Shown here piece by piece: positions 1 to 7,544 of a DNA stretch of 20,337 nt (position 1 is its first letter; each line of letters begins with the position of its first letter). The stretch covers positions 1 to 20,337 of the forward strand of contig VXPJ01000073.1 of the NCBI GenBank assembly GCA_009839635.1. The letters run 5' to 3'. The translations under genes and the position numbers were made by a program. The stretch comes from Pseudomonadota bacterium. GTDB taxonomy: Bacteria > Pseudomonadota > Gammaproteobacteria > UBA4575. The notes beneath the pieces were generated by a model, which was not told the origin of the DNA, ran no database searches, and saw only the letters and a list, made by a program, of their open reading frames with translations.

Positions 1-1174
1 GACAGGTTTCCACAATGCCGGCGGCCACCGGGGCAACGAAAAGCTCGGCCGACGAGATTCCTGTCTGTTTCAGGTGCCACTTGGCCTTGTCAGGATCATA
101 CGGGCGCTGTGGCAGGTCCGCGCAATGATCGGCCCCGTAGACGGGCGAGATCGGATGATCGTTGCCGACCTGGCCATGTCCCTTGAGGATGGAGCGGACG
201 ATTCGCTCGCGGTCCTGGATGTATTGCATTCCCTTGACAAAGTGGTCGCTCTCCCCGGGCGGGGTGTTCTTGAGGCAGCAGATCCCGCCGTAGCGCCCGG
301 ACGGCGTCGAGTTCACGTGCACGCCTTCGGTGCTTTCGATCAGGCGCACACTTCGGGAATTGACCGAAGCGATGAGATGCACGTCTCCTGCAATCAGAGC
401 ATTGACCCGCGCGATCGGGTCAGTGATCGCGGTCAGCACCAGCGAGTCGAAGTTCGGTCCGTCCCGCCAGTAGTTGGGGTTTCGCGAGTGCAGCGAGCGC
501 ACCCCGGGCTCGAAGGATTCGAGTATGTACGGGCCGGTACCGATGCCCTTGCGAAAGTCGGTGGTGTCCTTCTTGACGATCTTGGCCTGTTTTTCACCCA
601 GCTTGATCGGCAGGTCCCGGTCCGGCGCGCTGAGTCTGGCCCTGACCGTGTGCTTGTCTACTTTGCGCCATTCCGTGACCGAGGTGAAATAGGCCTTGAT
701 CACTGATGGTGAATCTGCCCCGAGATGACGGTTCATGCTCCAGACGACGTCGTCTGCGGTCAGCGGGGAGCCGTCATGGAATTCCACGCCCTTGCGGATC
801 TTGAAGGTGAATTCGGTGCCATCGTGGTTGGCGCTCCACTCCTCCGCAAGTTCCGGATGCAGCGTCAGGTGGTCAAGGATCTGGGTCAGGTTGTTGTAAC
901 AGGCCCGCCCGCGCGTGTAGTCGATGCCCGATGTGAACACGATCGGGTCCAGCTGGTCATCCGGTCCGTGCAGGTTGTTGGCGTAGATTGCGGTACCGCC
1001 CTTGCGCGGGCTCAGTGCCAGGGCACTGGCACTGGCCAGATGGGATCGGGCTCCTACAGCAGAGATGCCAAGTGCGCCGAGGGCTGCAAGGAAATCGCGA
1101 CGGCTGATGCCGCCATCCCTGAATTTCTGCTGCAAGGCCCGGATATCCTTGCCTGTGGTTTCATCCCCGTGCAT
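1..1174 (-). CDS. ABC transporter substrate-binding protein, family 5 (peptide/oligopeptide type), 3' part missing
   Basis: The minus strand is open from an ATG at 1174 to the left edge, so only about 391 N-terminal residues are present; family members are usually 500-550 aa. The N-terminus carries a twin-arginine export signal: SRRDFL around residues 24-29 followed by a hydrophobic Ala/Leu/Gly stretch, so it is probably exported folded by Tat. Further on come hallmarks of family 5 solute-binding proteins: a 'LAEEWS...G.EFTFKIRKGVEFHDGSPLTADDVVWS' type block (given here as a pattern), then 'GTGPY' and 'NPNYW'. The role would be to capture peptides or another small solute in the periplasm for an ABC importer; the ligand cannot be told. 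The gene is divergent from pheA and unrelated to the aromatic pathway. The ribosome binding site is weak. The start was chosen because no other in-frame ATG precedes the Tat motif. Confidence 0.9.
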   Translation of the reverse strand, partial: MHGDETTGKDIRALQQKFRDGGISRRDFLAALGALGISAVGARSHLASASALALSPRKGGTAIYANNLHGPDDQLDPIVFTSGIDYTRGRACYNNLTQILDHLTLHPELAEEWSANHDGTEFTFKIRKGVEFHDGSPLTADDVVWSMNRHLGADSPSVIKAYFTSVTEWRKVDKHTVRARLSAPDRDLPIKLGEKQAKIVKKDTTDFRKGIGTGPYILESFEPGVRSLHSRNPNYWRDGPNFDSLVLTAITDPIARVNALIAGDVHLIASVNSRSVRLIESTEGVHVNSTPSGRYGGICCLKNTPPGESDHFVKGMQYIQDRERIVRSILKGHGQVGNDHPISPVYGADHCADLPQRPYDPDKAKWHLKQTGISSAELFVAPVAAGIVETC

Positions 1175-1203
1175 TGGTCATGGCTTTGCTGACGCGCAGG
1201 TCC

Positions 1204-1209
1204 ATTATA
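1204..1209 (-). promoter_or_regulatory. TATAAT -10-like hexamer upstream of the substrate-binding protein gene
   Basis: On the minus strand a perfect TATAAT lies about 30 bases upstream of the ATG at 1174. No convincing -35 hexamer is found 16-18 bases further up, so this is only a candidate promoter. Confidence 0.25.
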
Positions 1210-1374
1210 GGGGGGATTGTCCCGCCCGTCCTTTGCACATGGAATCCGGATCCGATTTTCCGGGTTTGGTTGATCGATTCTTGTTAATATCCTACGCTCT
1301 TGCGATTCGCACATTAATTAACATCGTTTTCCACCCTTGAAGCCACTTCGATTACGTCCCCGACGCTGTTTCCC

Positions 1375-2454
1375 ATGAGTGATGAACTAGAAAACCTGCG
1401 CCGCAAGATTGACACTGTAGACCGCTCCCTGGTGGAGTTGATCAATGAACGGGCGAAACTGGCGTTGCAGATCGCGCAGGTGAAAACCGATACCTGCAAG
1501 AACCAGAGCTACTATCACCCGGAACGCGAGGCCCTGGTCGTTCGCAACACGATCAAACACAATCAGGGGCCGCTGTCCGACAAGGAAATGGCGCGCCTGA
1601 TTCGCGAGACCATGTCCGCCTGCCTGGCCCTGCAGCAGCCGCTGCTGGTGGCGTTTCTTGGGCCGTCCGGCACCTTTACCGAAGAGGCCGCACACAAGCA
1701 TTTCGGAAATTCCATCCGCACCCAGGCCGCGGATTCTATCGACGATGTGTTCCGCGAGGTGGAGTCGGACCACGCTGATTACGGGGTCGTGCCGATTGAA
1801 AATTCAACGCAGGGCATCGTCAACAGTACGCTGGACATGTTTCTCGAGTCGGTGCTCAAGATCGTCGGCGAAGTCGAGTTGCAGGTCCGCCAGCACCTGA
1901 TGAGCAAGGCTGCGGACTTGTCCGAAGTCAAGACACTGTATGCCCACCAGCAGTCCCTGGCACAGTGCAAGCGCTGGCTGGGGGCCAACCTGCCGGAGGT
2001 TTTGCAGGTGCCGGTGTACAGCAACGCCGAGGCCGCCCGGCGTGCAGCCGAGGAGCCGGATGCCGCGGCCATCGCGGGCATCGAGGCGGCGCGCACCTAC
2101 CAGTTGACGGTCCTGAAGAAGAGTATCCAGGATGCTGCCGACAATACCACGCGCTTTTTGATCATCGGAAAGCAGGAAATTGGACCGACCGGTACAGACA
2201 AGACCACTTTGCTCGTTTCGGCAAAAAACAAGCCCGGCGCCCTCTACAGCCTGCTCAAGCCGCTGGCAGACAACAACGTCAGCATGACACGGATCGAATC
2301 CAGGCCCTCGCACTTCGTGAACTGGGAGTACGTGTTTTTCCTGGACCTCGACGGCCACAGGGAAGACCCTTCGGTCAAGCACTCGCTTGAAGCCCTGCAA
2401 GCCGAAGCCGGTCTGCTCAAGATCCTTGGATCCTACCCCAAGGCCGTGCTTTGA
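1375..2454 (+). CDS. pheA: Bifunctional chorismate mutase / prephenate dehydratase (P-protein)
   Basis: Converts chorismate to prephenate and then to phenylpyruvate, the committed branch to phenylalanine; cytoplasmic. The 359 aa show three parts in the usual order. An AroQ-type chorismate mutase domain occupies about residues 1-90 (the LRRKID, NERAKL and PERE segments). A prephenate dehydratase domain follows from about 93 to 270, with FLGPSGTFTEEAA from residue 94, NSTQGIVNSTLDMF in the middle and the catalytic TRF at 259-261. A C-terminal ACT domain holds the phenylalanine-binding ESRP at 308-311 and predicts feedback inhibition by phenylalanine. The length matches the family. tyrA follows after 21 bases, which suggests one operon. 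In many relatives serC and hisC are neighbours here; neither is present. The ribosome binding site before the ATG is weak. No leader peptide or attenuator was recognised in 1175-1374. Confidence 0.97.
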   Translation: MSDELENLRRKIDTVDRSLVELINERAKLALQIAQVKTDTCKNQSYYHPEREALVVRNTIKHNQGPLSDKEMARLIRETMSACLALQQPLLVAFLGPSGTFTEEAAHKHFGNSIRTQAADSIDDVFREVESDHADYGVVPIENSTQGIVNSTLDMFLESVLKIVGEVELQVRQHLMSKAADLSEVKTLYAHQQSLAQCKRWLGANLPEVLQVPVYSNAEAARRAAEEPDAAAIAGIEAARTYQLTVLKKSIQDAADNTTRFLIIGKQEIGPTGTDKTTLLVSAKNKPGALYSLLKPLADNNVSMTRIESRPSHFVNWEYVFFLDLDGHREDPSVKHSLEALQAEAGLLKILGSYPKAVL

Positions 2455-2475
2455 AGCCGCCGGCGAAACGCATCG

Positions 2476-3339
2476 ATGTTCGATAGAGTTTGTCTGGTCG
2501 GCGTGGGCCTGATCAACGGCTCGCTTGCGAAAGACCTGAAACGTCTGGACCTGGCCCGGACCATCACGGGACTCGGGCGAGACCGCGAGCGCCTGGCGGG
2601 TGCGCAGTCCGCGGGCCTGATCGATGACTACGCCCTGCTGGCAGATGCGGACGTGGCGGACGCGGACCTGGTGGTCCTCGGCGTGCCGGTGGCGAAAACC
2701 GCGGAGGTGCTGGATGCGATCCGGCCCAGCTTGGGCTCCGTGACCCTGCTGACCGACGTCGGCAGCACCAAATGCAGTGTGATCCAGGCAGCCCGGCAGG
2801 TGTTCGGTACGTTACCGAAGCAGTTTGTTCCCGGACATCCGATTGCAGGCAGCGAACAGATCGGCTACGAGCATGCGAAAGCCCGCCTGTTTGACGGGCG
2901 CAGGGTGATCCTGACCCCGACCGAAAACACCGACGCCGAGGCACTGCAGCGCATCCGGGCCATGTGGCAGGCAGTGGGCGCTGAGGTGGATGAACTGAGC
3001 GCAGACCGGCATGACCTGATCCTGTCGGCTACCAGCCATCTGCCGCACATGGTGGCCTACACCCTGGTGAACTACCTGGAAGCCAAGCCCGAGGCCGAAC
3101 AGATCTTCGACTATGCGGCCGCTGGCTTTTACGATTTCACGCGCATTGCCTCCAGCAGTCCGGCCATGTGGACGGATATCTGCATGGCCAACCGTGAACA
3201 ACTGCTGGTCTCCATCGAGGGTTTCGGGCAGCTTTTGAAGGAGCTGCACGCGCTGATCTCTGATGGCAAGGAAGAAGCCCTGTATGCCTTCTTGGAGCAG
3301 GCCAAGCACCTGCGCGATCACAATTCTTCAAAGAAGTAG
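2476..3339 (+). CDS. tyrA: Prephenate dehydrogenase
   Basis: Oxidatively decarboxylates prephenate to 4-hydroxyphenylpyruvate with NAD(P)+, the tyrosine branch. The 287-aa protein begins with a Rossmann dinucleotide-binding loop, GVGLINGSL (residues 9-17); the usual third glycine of this loop is Asn14 here. Other family signatures are DVGSTK, HPIAGSE (His121-Glu127), TSHLPH with His188, and FYDFTRIASSSP. The dehydrogenase core is complete. There is no fused chorismate mutase and no C-terminal ACT domain, so allosteric control by tyrosine, if any, is not through an ACT domain. It sits between pheA and aroA with gaps of about 20 bases, so phenylalanine, tyrosine and chorismate synthesis genes are probably co-transcribed. 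Confidence 0.95.
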   Translation: MFDRVCLVGVGLINGSLAKDLKRLDLARTITGLGRDRERLAGAQSAGLIDDYALLADADVADADLVVLGVPVAKTAEVLDAIRPSLGSVTLLTDVGSTKCSVIQAARQVFGTLPKQFVPGHPIAGSEQIGYEHAKARLFDGRRVILTPTENTDAEALQRIRAMWQAVGAEVDELSADRHDLILSATSHLPHMVAYTLVNYLEAKPEAEQIFDYAAAGFYDFTRIASSSPAMWTDICMANREQLLVSIEGFGQLLKELHALISDGKEEALYAFLEQAKHLRDHNSSKK

Positions 3340-3361
3340 GGCCGCCTTAACGCTCGTGTCC

Positions 3362-4663
3362 ATGGAAAACACCCGTTTCCAACTCGCCCCGCAGGGCCGA
3401 TGTACCGGCCAACTGGACCCACCCGGCGACAAGTCGATTTCGCACCGTGCCATCATGCTGGCGTCCCTGGCGCAGGGCACTAGCGAGATTCGGGGGCTTT
3501 TGCCCTCCGGGGACTGCTTGGCCACCCTGGAGGCGTTCCGCAACATGGGGGTACAGGTGCACTGGTTGGCACCGGATAGGCTTCGGGTACATGGTGCCGG
3601 GCTGCATGGCCTGCAGGCCCCCGACGGCACACTGGACATGGGAAATTCGGGTACGGCGATGCGGCTTCTGGCCGGTATCCTGTGTGCCCAGGCATTTGCC
3701 AGCACCCTGAGCGGTGATGCCTCGCTCAATGCCCGTCCCATGCAGCGCATTGCCGACCCCTTGCAGGCCATGGGCGCAGACATCACTCTGAGTGTGGCTG
3801 GGACCGCACCCTTGGAGATCCGGCCGTGCGAGACCCTGGATGCCATCGACTATGTCCTGCCGGTGGCCAGTGCCCAGGTGAAGTCGTGCCTGCTGCTGGC
3901 CGGGCTGTATGCCAAGGGTCGGACCTGCATCACCGAGCCGGTGCGTTGCCGTGACCATACCGAGAACATGCTGCACACCTTCTCCTGTGCGATCGAGCGC
4001 GAAGACCGACGCGTGTGCCTGCAGGGGGGAGGCGAACTCGCGGCAACAGAGATCGACATTCCCGGCGACCTGTCCTCGGCGGCCTTTTTCATCGTCGGTT
4101 CCCTGATCTCACAGGACTCGCATCTGACGGTCAAAAACGTCGGCATCAATCCGACCCGCACGGGGGCGCTGGAAATCCTGCGCCAGATGGGCGCGAAGAT
4201 TGATATCCGCAATGAAAGAAATTATGGTGAGGAGCCCGTGGCCGATCTCGTGGTAACCAGCAGTTCCTTGCACGGCATCGACATCCCGCAAAATCTGGTA
4301 GTCGATGCCATTGATGAATTTCCCATCCTGTTCATTGCAGCAGCTTGCGCAAAGGGCATCACGCAACTGAACGGTGCCAAGGAGTTGCGCACCAAGGAGT
4401 CTGACCGGATCCACACCATGGTGTCCGGTTTGCAAACCCTTGGCATCCGTGCCGAGGAACGACCGGACGGGGTAACGATCACCGGAGGTGAGTTTGGCGC
4501 AGGGACGGTGGACAGTGGCGGCGATCATCGAGTGGCGATGGCCTTTGCCATGGCTTCCCTGGCAGCCTCGGGCACGATCACGGTTGCGGATACCGGGGCC
4601 GTGGCCACATCCTTCCCCGGTTTCGTGGAATCGGCCACGCAGCTGGGCCTCTTGTTTGAATGA
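3362..4663 (+). CDS. aroA: 3-phosphoshikimate 1-carboxyvinyltransferase (EPSP synthase), class II motif set
   Basis: Transfers the enolpyruvyl group of PEP to shikimate 3-phosphate, the sixth step of the shikimate pathway. With this start the protein is 433 aa. The frame is open further upstream to an ATG at 3263 inside tyrA, but similarity to the family begins at MENTRFQL. An in-frame GTG at 3356 is an alternative start. Motifs seen are GDKSISHR (22-29), GNSGTAMR (94-101), SAQVK (170-174), RDHTE (197-201), NPTR (263-266) and a DEFP segment near residue 317. The GDKS, SAQxK, RxHxE and NxTR set is the one used to define class II EPSP synthases, such as those of Bacillus and Agrobacterium CP4. 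The residue matching E. coli Gly96 is still glycine (Gly97), so glyphosate tolerance cannot be assumed. Its last four bases overlap the start of cmk (ATGA), which implies translational coupling. Confidence 0.96.
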   Translation: MENTRFQLAPQGRCTGQLDPPGDKSISHRAIMLASLAQGTSEIRGLLPSGDCLATLEAFRNMGVQVHWLAPDRLRVHGAGLHGLQAPDGTLDMGNSGTAMRLLAGILCAQAFASTLSGDASLNARPMQRIADPLQAMGADITLSVAGTAPLEIRPCETLDAIDYVLPVASAQVKSCLLLAGLYAKGRTCITEPVRCRDHTENMLHTFSCAIEREDRRVCLQGGGELAATEIDIPGDLSSAAFFIVGSLISQDSHLTVKNVGINPTRTGALEILRQMGAKIDIRNERNYGEEPVADLVVTSSSLHGIDIPQNLVVDAIDEFPILFIAAACAKGITQLNGAKELRTKESDRIHTMVSGLQTLGIRAEERPDGVTITGGEFGAGTVDSGGDHRVAMAFAMASLAASGTITVADTGAVATSFPGFVESATQLGLLFE

Positions 4664-5355
4664 GTGTACAGGTGATGCCAGAGACAGACGTTCCAGTTGT
4701 GACCATTGACGGGCCCGCAGGCTCGGGCAAGGGGACCATCGCCGTCAAGCTGGCGCAACAACTGGGCTACCATTATCTTGGCAGTGGCAGCCTGTACCGT
4801 ATCCTGGCCCACTACCGGCTACAGCACCTGTCCGGGACCGACGACCTTCAGGAGTTGCTCAGACACTGTGAAACCCTGCGTATTGTTTTCCAGCCCCAGG
4901 GGGATGAGGGGGACGTGCAGGTACTGGTCAATGAGGCAGACGTATCGGATGAGCTGCGTACCGAGGAATGTGGCGGGGAAGCCTCCCGGCTTGCAGTGCG
5001 CCCTGAGGTGCGCGAGGCGCTGCTGAAGAAGCAGCTCAGCTTTCGCAAGGCGCCCGGGCTGGTCGCGGAAGGCCGCGATATGGGTACGGTGGTCTTCCCG
5101 GATGCACCGCACAAGATATACCTGACGGCCAGTGCCGAAGAGCGTGCACACAGGCGACAGAAACAGTTGAGGAAACAAGGGATTAGTGCTAGTCTTGACC
5201 GTCTTTTGGCAGAGATCAAGACGCGCGATACCCTTGATAAGCAGCGTCCCATCTCGCCACTGAGACCGGCCGCCGATGCGGTCAGAGTGGATTCAACCGA
5301 TTTATCGATCCTGCAGGTAGTGGAGCGTATCGCCGCACTGGTACAGCAAGGATAA
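4660..5355 (+). CDS. cmk: Cytidylate kinase
   Basis: Phosphorylates CMP and dCMP with ATP in pyrimidine nucleotide recycling; cytoplasmic. The 231 aa show the P-loop GPAGSGKGT (18-26, Lys24), the GRDMGTVVFPDAP block, and the lid-region ERAHRR and RDTLDKQRPISPL segments, with the terminal DST motif. The nucleotide-monophosphate motif usually written LDSGxxYR reads LGSGSLYR (40-47), so the conserved Asp is Gly41. All other key residues are present, so it is probably still active. Placement between aroA and rpsA is the classic gammaproteobacterial order. The start ATG overlaps the aroA stop. Confidence 0.95.
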   Translation: MSVQVMPETDVPVVTIDGPAGSGKGTIAVKLAQQLGYHYLGSGSLYRILAHYRLQHLSGTDDLQELLRHCETLRIVFQPQGDEGDVQVLVNEADVSDELRTEECGGEASRLAVRPEVREALLKKQLSFRKAPGLVAEGRDMGTVVFPDAPHKIYLTASAEERAHRRQKQLRKQGISASLDRLLAEIKTRDTLDKQRPISPLRPAADAVRVDSTDLSILQVVERIAALVQQG

Positions 5356-5385
5356 ATTTGCATACAAGGAAACGACAGTAGTTTT

Positions 5386-7077
5386 ATGGCCGAGAGTTTT
5401 GCCCAGCTTCTGGAAGAGAGCGAAGACAACATCAATACCCAGCCCGGGACCATCATCAACGGTACGGTCGTCGATATCGGCAAGGATGCCGTGGTCGTCA
5501 ACGCCGGACTCAAGTCCGAGGGCATGATCCCAATCGAACAGTTCCAGATGGACAATGGCCAGCTGGAAGTGGAAGTCGGCGACGAAGTCGAGGTCGCCCT
5601 GGATGCCTTGGAAGACGGCTACGGGGAAACCAAGCTCTCGCGCGAGAAGGCGAGGCGGGCCAGGGCCTGGACCGAGCTCGAACGCATTCACGAAGCGGGT
5701 GAGACGGTCACCGGCATCATCACCGGCAAGGTCAAGGGCGGATTCACGGTGGAGCTCCGCGATCTTCGCGCATTCCTGCCAAGCTCGCTGGTCGACATAC
5801 GCCCGGTGCGTGACACCACCTACCTCGAAGGCCGGGAACTGGAATTCAAGCTCGTCAAGATCGACACCAAGCGCAACAACATCGTGGTCTCGCGCCGTGC
5901 CGTGGTGGAGTCGGAGTACAGCGTCGAGCGCGAAGAACTGATCAATACCCTGAAAGAGGGTGCGGTGGTCAAGGGCATCGTCAAGAACCTGACCGACTAC
6001 GGGGCGTTCCTGGACCTCGGCGGTGTGGACGGTTTGCTGCACATCACCGACATGGCCTGGAAGCGGGTCAAGCATCCCAGCGAGATCGTATCCATTGGCG
6101 ATGAGATCAATGTGCGGGTGCTGAAGTTCGACAAGGAAAAGACCCGCGTGTCGCTGGGCCTGAAGCAGCTCAACGACGATCCCTGGGGCGGCATTGAGCG
6201 CCGTTATCCGGAGGGCACCCGGGTATTTGGCAAGGTCACCAATATTGCTGATTACGGCTGCTTCGTGGAAATTGAGGAGGGCATCGAGGGTTTGGCCCAT
6301 GTCTCCGAGATGGACTGGACCAACAAGAACGTGAGCCCGTCGAAGATTGCCTCGCTCGGCGATGAGGTCGAGGTCATGATCCTCGACATCGACAAGGAGC
6401 GCCGCAGGATTTCGCTTGGCATGAAGCAGTGCCAGCCCAATCCCTGGGAGGACTTTGCCAGCAAGCACAGCCGCGGCAGCGAGGCCACCGGGATGATCAA
6501 GTCGATCACGGATTTCGGAATTTTTGTGGGCCTGGAAGGCGGCATCGACGGACTGGTGCACCTGTCGGACCTGTCGTGGAACCAGCCCGGTGAAGAGGCG
6601 GTGCGCGCCTACAAGAAAGGCGACGAACTGCGTGCCATGGTGCTGTCGGTGGATGCCGAGCGCGAACGCATTTCGCTGGGAGTCAAGCAGCTGGTGCAAA
6701 ATCCGTTTTCTGCCTGGATCGCGGAAAACCCCAAGGGCAGCATCGTCAAGGGCACGGTCAGCAAGCTGGATGCCAAGGCGGCTACCATCTCGCTGGCGGA
6801 AGGGGTTGAAGGCATGCTGAAGGCCTCGGAAATTGCCCGTGACCGCATCGAGGATATCCACACGGTCCTCAAGGAAGGCCAGGAGGTCGAGGCCAAGTTT
6901 ACCGGGGTAGACAAGAAGTCCAGGATGGTTACGCTTTCGATCAAGGCCAAGGAGTCCCAGGAAGAGGCGGAAGCGGTTCAGGACTACAGCAGCAACGAGT
7001 CGGCTGCGACCAACCTGGGGGACATACTGAAGGAATCGATCGAGGAAAATAAGGACAGTTCCAAGGAATCAGAATAA
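5386..7077 (+). CDS. rpsA: 30S ribosomal protein S1
   Basis: Binds mRNA and helps load it on the 30S subunit. At 563 aa it is close to the E. coli length (557 aa). Six S1 (OB-fold) repeats can be seen. They start at about residues 20, 105, 192, 277, 364 and 451, each with a G.V..I.DYG.FV/L....G.L-type core. The first two are the more divergent, as expected for the ribosome-binding pair. The C-terminus after the sixth repeat is acidic and Glu/Ser rich. A purine-rich site (AAGGAAAC at about 5365) precedes the ATG by about 14 bases. The 30-base gap after cmk fits co-transcription, though rpsA usually has its own promoter too. Confidence 0.98.
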   Translation: MAESFAQLLEESEDNINTQPGTIINGTVVDIGKDAVVVNAGLKSEGMIPIEQFQMDNGQLEVEVGDEVEVALDALEDGYGETKLSREKARRARAWTELERIHEAGETVTGIITGKVKGGFTVELRDLRAFLPSSLVDIRPVRDTTYLEGRELEFKLVKIDTKRNNIVVSRRAVVESEYSVEREELINTLKEGAVVKGIVKNLTDYGAFLDLGGVDGLLHITDMAWKRVKHPSEIVSIGDEINVRVLKFDKEKTRVSLGLKQLNDDPWGGIERRYPEGTRVFGKVTNIADYGCFVEIEEGIEGLAHVSEMDWTNKNVSPSKIASLGDEVEVMILDIDKERRRISLGMKQCQPNPWEDFASKHSRGSEATGMIKSITDFGIFVGLEGGIDGLVHLSDLSWNQPGEEAVRAYKKGDELRAMVLSVDAERERISLGVKQLVQNPFSAWIAENPKGSIVKGTVSKLDAKAATISLAEGVEGMLKASEIARDRIEDIHTVLKEGQEVEAKFTGVDKKSRMVTLSIKAKESQEEAEAVQDYSSNESAATNLGDILKESIEENKDSSKESE

Positions 7078-7086
7078 TAATCAAGC

Positions 7087-7093
7087 AGGAGAG
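7087..7093 (+). promoter_or_regulatory. Shine-Dalgarno AGGAGAG for ihfB
   Basis: AGGAGAG lies five bases before the ATG at 7098 and favours that start over the in-frame ATG at 7122. Confidence 0.55.
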
Positions 7094-7097
7094 TGTC

Positions 7098-7418
7098 ATG
7101 GGAGCTGGAGATCAGAAAAGCATGATCACGAAATCGGAGCTGATCGAAAATATTGCTTCACAGCAAAATCATCTTGCCTACAAGGATATCGAGCTCTCGA
7201 TCAAAAGCCTCTTGGAACAGATGAGTACCTCGCTTGCCCGAGGTGAGCGCATCGAGGTGCGCGGTTTCGGAAGTTTCTCGTTGCATTTTCGACCGCCCCG
7301 CATCGGGCGCAACCCCAAGACCGGGGAAGCCGTCTCCCTGCCGGGCAAGCATGTGCCCCACTTCAAGCCGGGCAAGGAACTGCGCGAGCGCGTGAACCGG
7401 TCGCAGACCGACAAATAA
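7098..7418 (+). CDS. ihfB: Integration host factor beta subunit
   Basis: Small histone-like DNA-bending protein; pairs with IHF-alpha (encoded elsewhere) to bend DNA at specific sites in replication, recombination and transcription. The region from ITKSELIE to about residue 102 is a full HU/IHF domain. It includes the beta-arm segment GFGSFSLHFRPPRIGRNPKTGE, within which the proline that intercalates at the kink (RNPKTG) is visible, and the closing HFKPGKELRERVN. With the start at 7098 the protein has 106 aa and eight extra N-terminal residues compared with the family. The ATG at 7122 would give the standard length but has a less well placed ribosome binding site. Downstream of rpsA, as in other gammaproteobacteria. 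Confidence 0.95.
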   Translation: MGAGDQKSMITKSELIENIASQQNHLAYKDIELSIKSLLEQMSTSLARGERIEVRGFGSFSLHFRPPRIGRNPKTGEAVSLPGKHVPHFKPGKELRERVNRSQTDK

Positions 7419-7471
7419 CCCTGCGGCAACAAAAGCGTTTCTTTCCTGATCCCAGAAAAGCCGTGCAGGGT
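7418..7471 (+). other. Imperfect stem-loop between ihfB and lapB
   Basis: ACCCTGC-GGC (7418-7427) can pair with GCC-GT-GCAGGGT (7460-7471), giving ten base pairs with a two-base bulge. Inside it TTTCT (7438-7442) can pair with AGAAA (7454-7458). No T-run follows, so it is not a typical intrinsic terminator; it could be an RNA-processing or pausing element in the leader of lapB. Structure was judged by eye only. Confidence 0.4.
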
Positions 7472-7544
7472 GGGCCGTCTCAGGCATGACTTGGGCCGAC
7501 ATGAATCGCACACCTTCATCCATTATTGACCAAGGGCCTGACTG

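Noticed and set aside
74..706. 210-codon open frame on the plus strand
   Set aside because: The minus strand here encodes a clear family 5 solute-binding protein; the plus frame is its mirror and shows no recognisable protein.
1804..2400. 198-codon minus-strand frame inside pheA
   Set aside because: Shadow of the prephenate dehydratase and ACT coding sequence; no ribosome binding site or motif.
3263..3361. N-terminal extension of aroA from an ATG at 3263
   Set aside because: The extra 33 residues lie inside the end of tyrA in another frame and are not like EPSP synthase; the start at 3362 gives the normal N-terminus.
5302..6861. 519-codon open frame on the minus strand opposite rpsA
   Set aside because: It is the antisense shadow of the GC-rich rpsA gene; the translation is low-complexity in His/Leu/Asp with no family features, while the plus strand encodes a full S1 protein.
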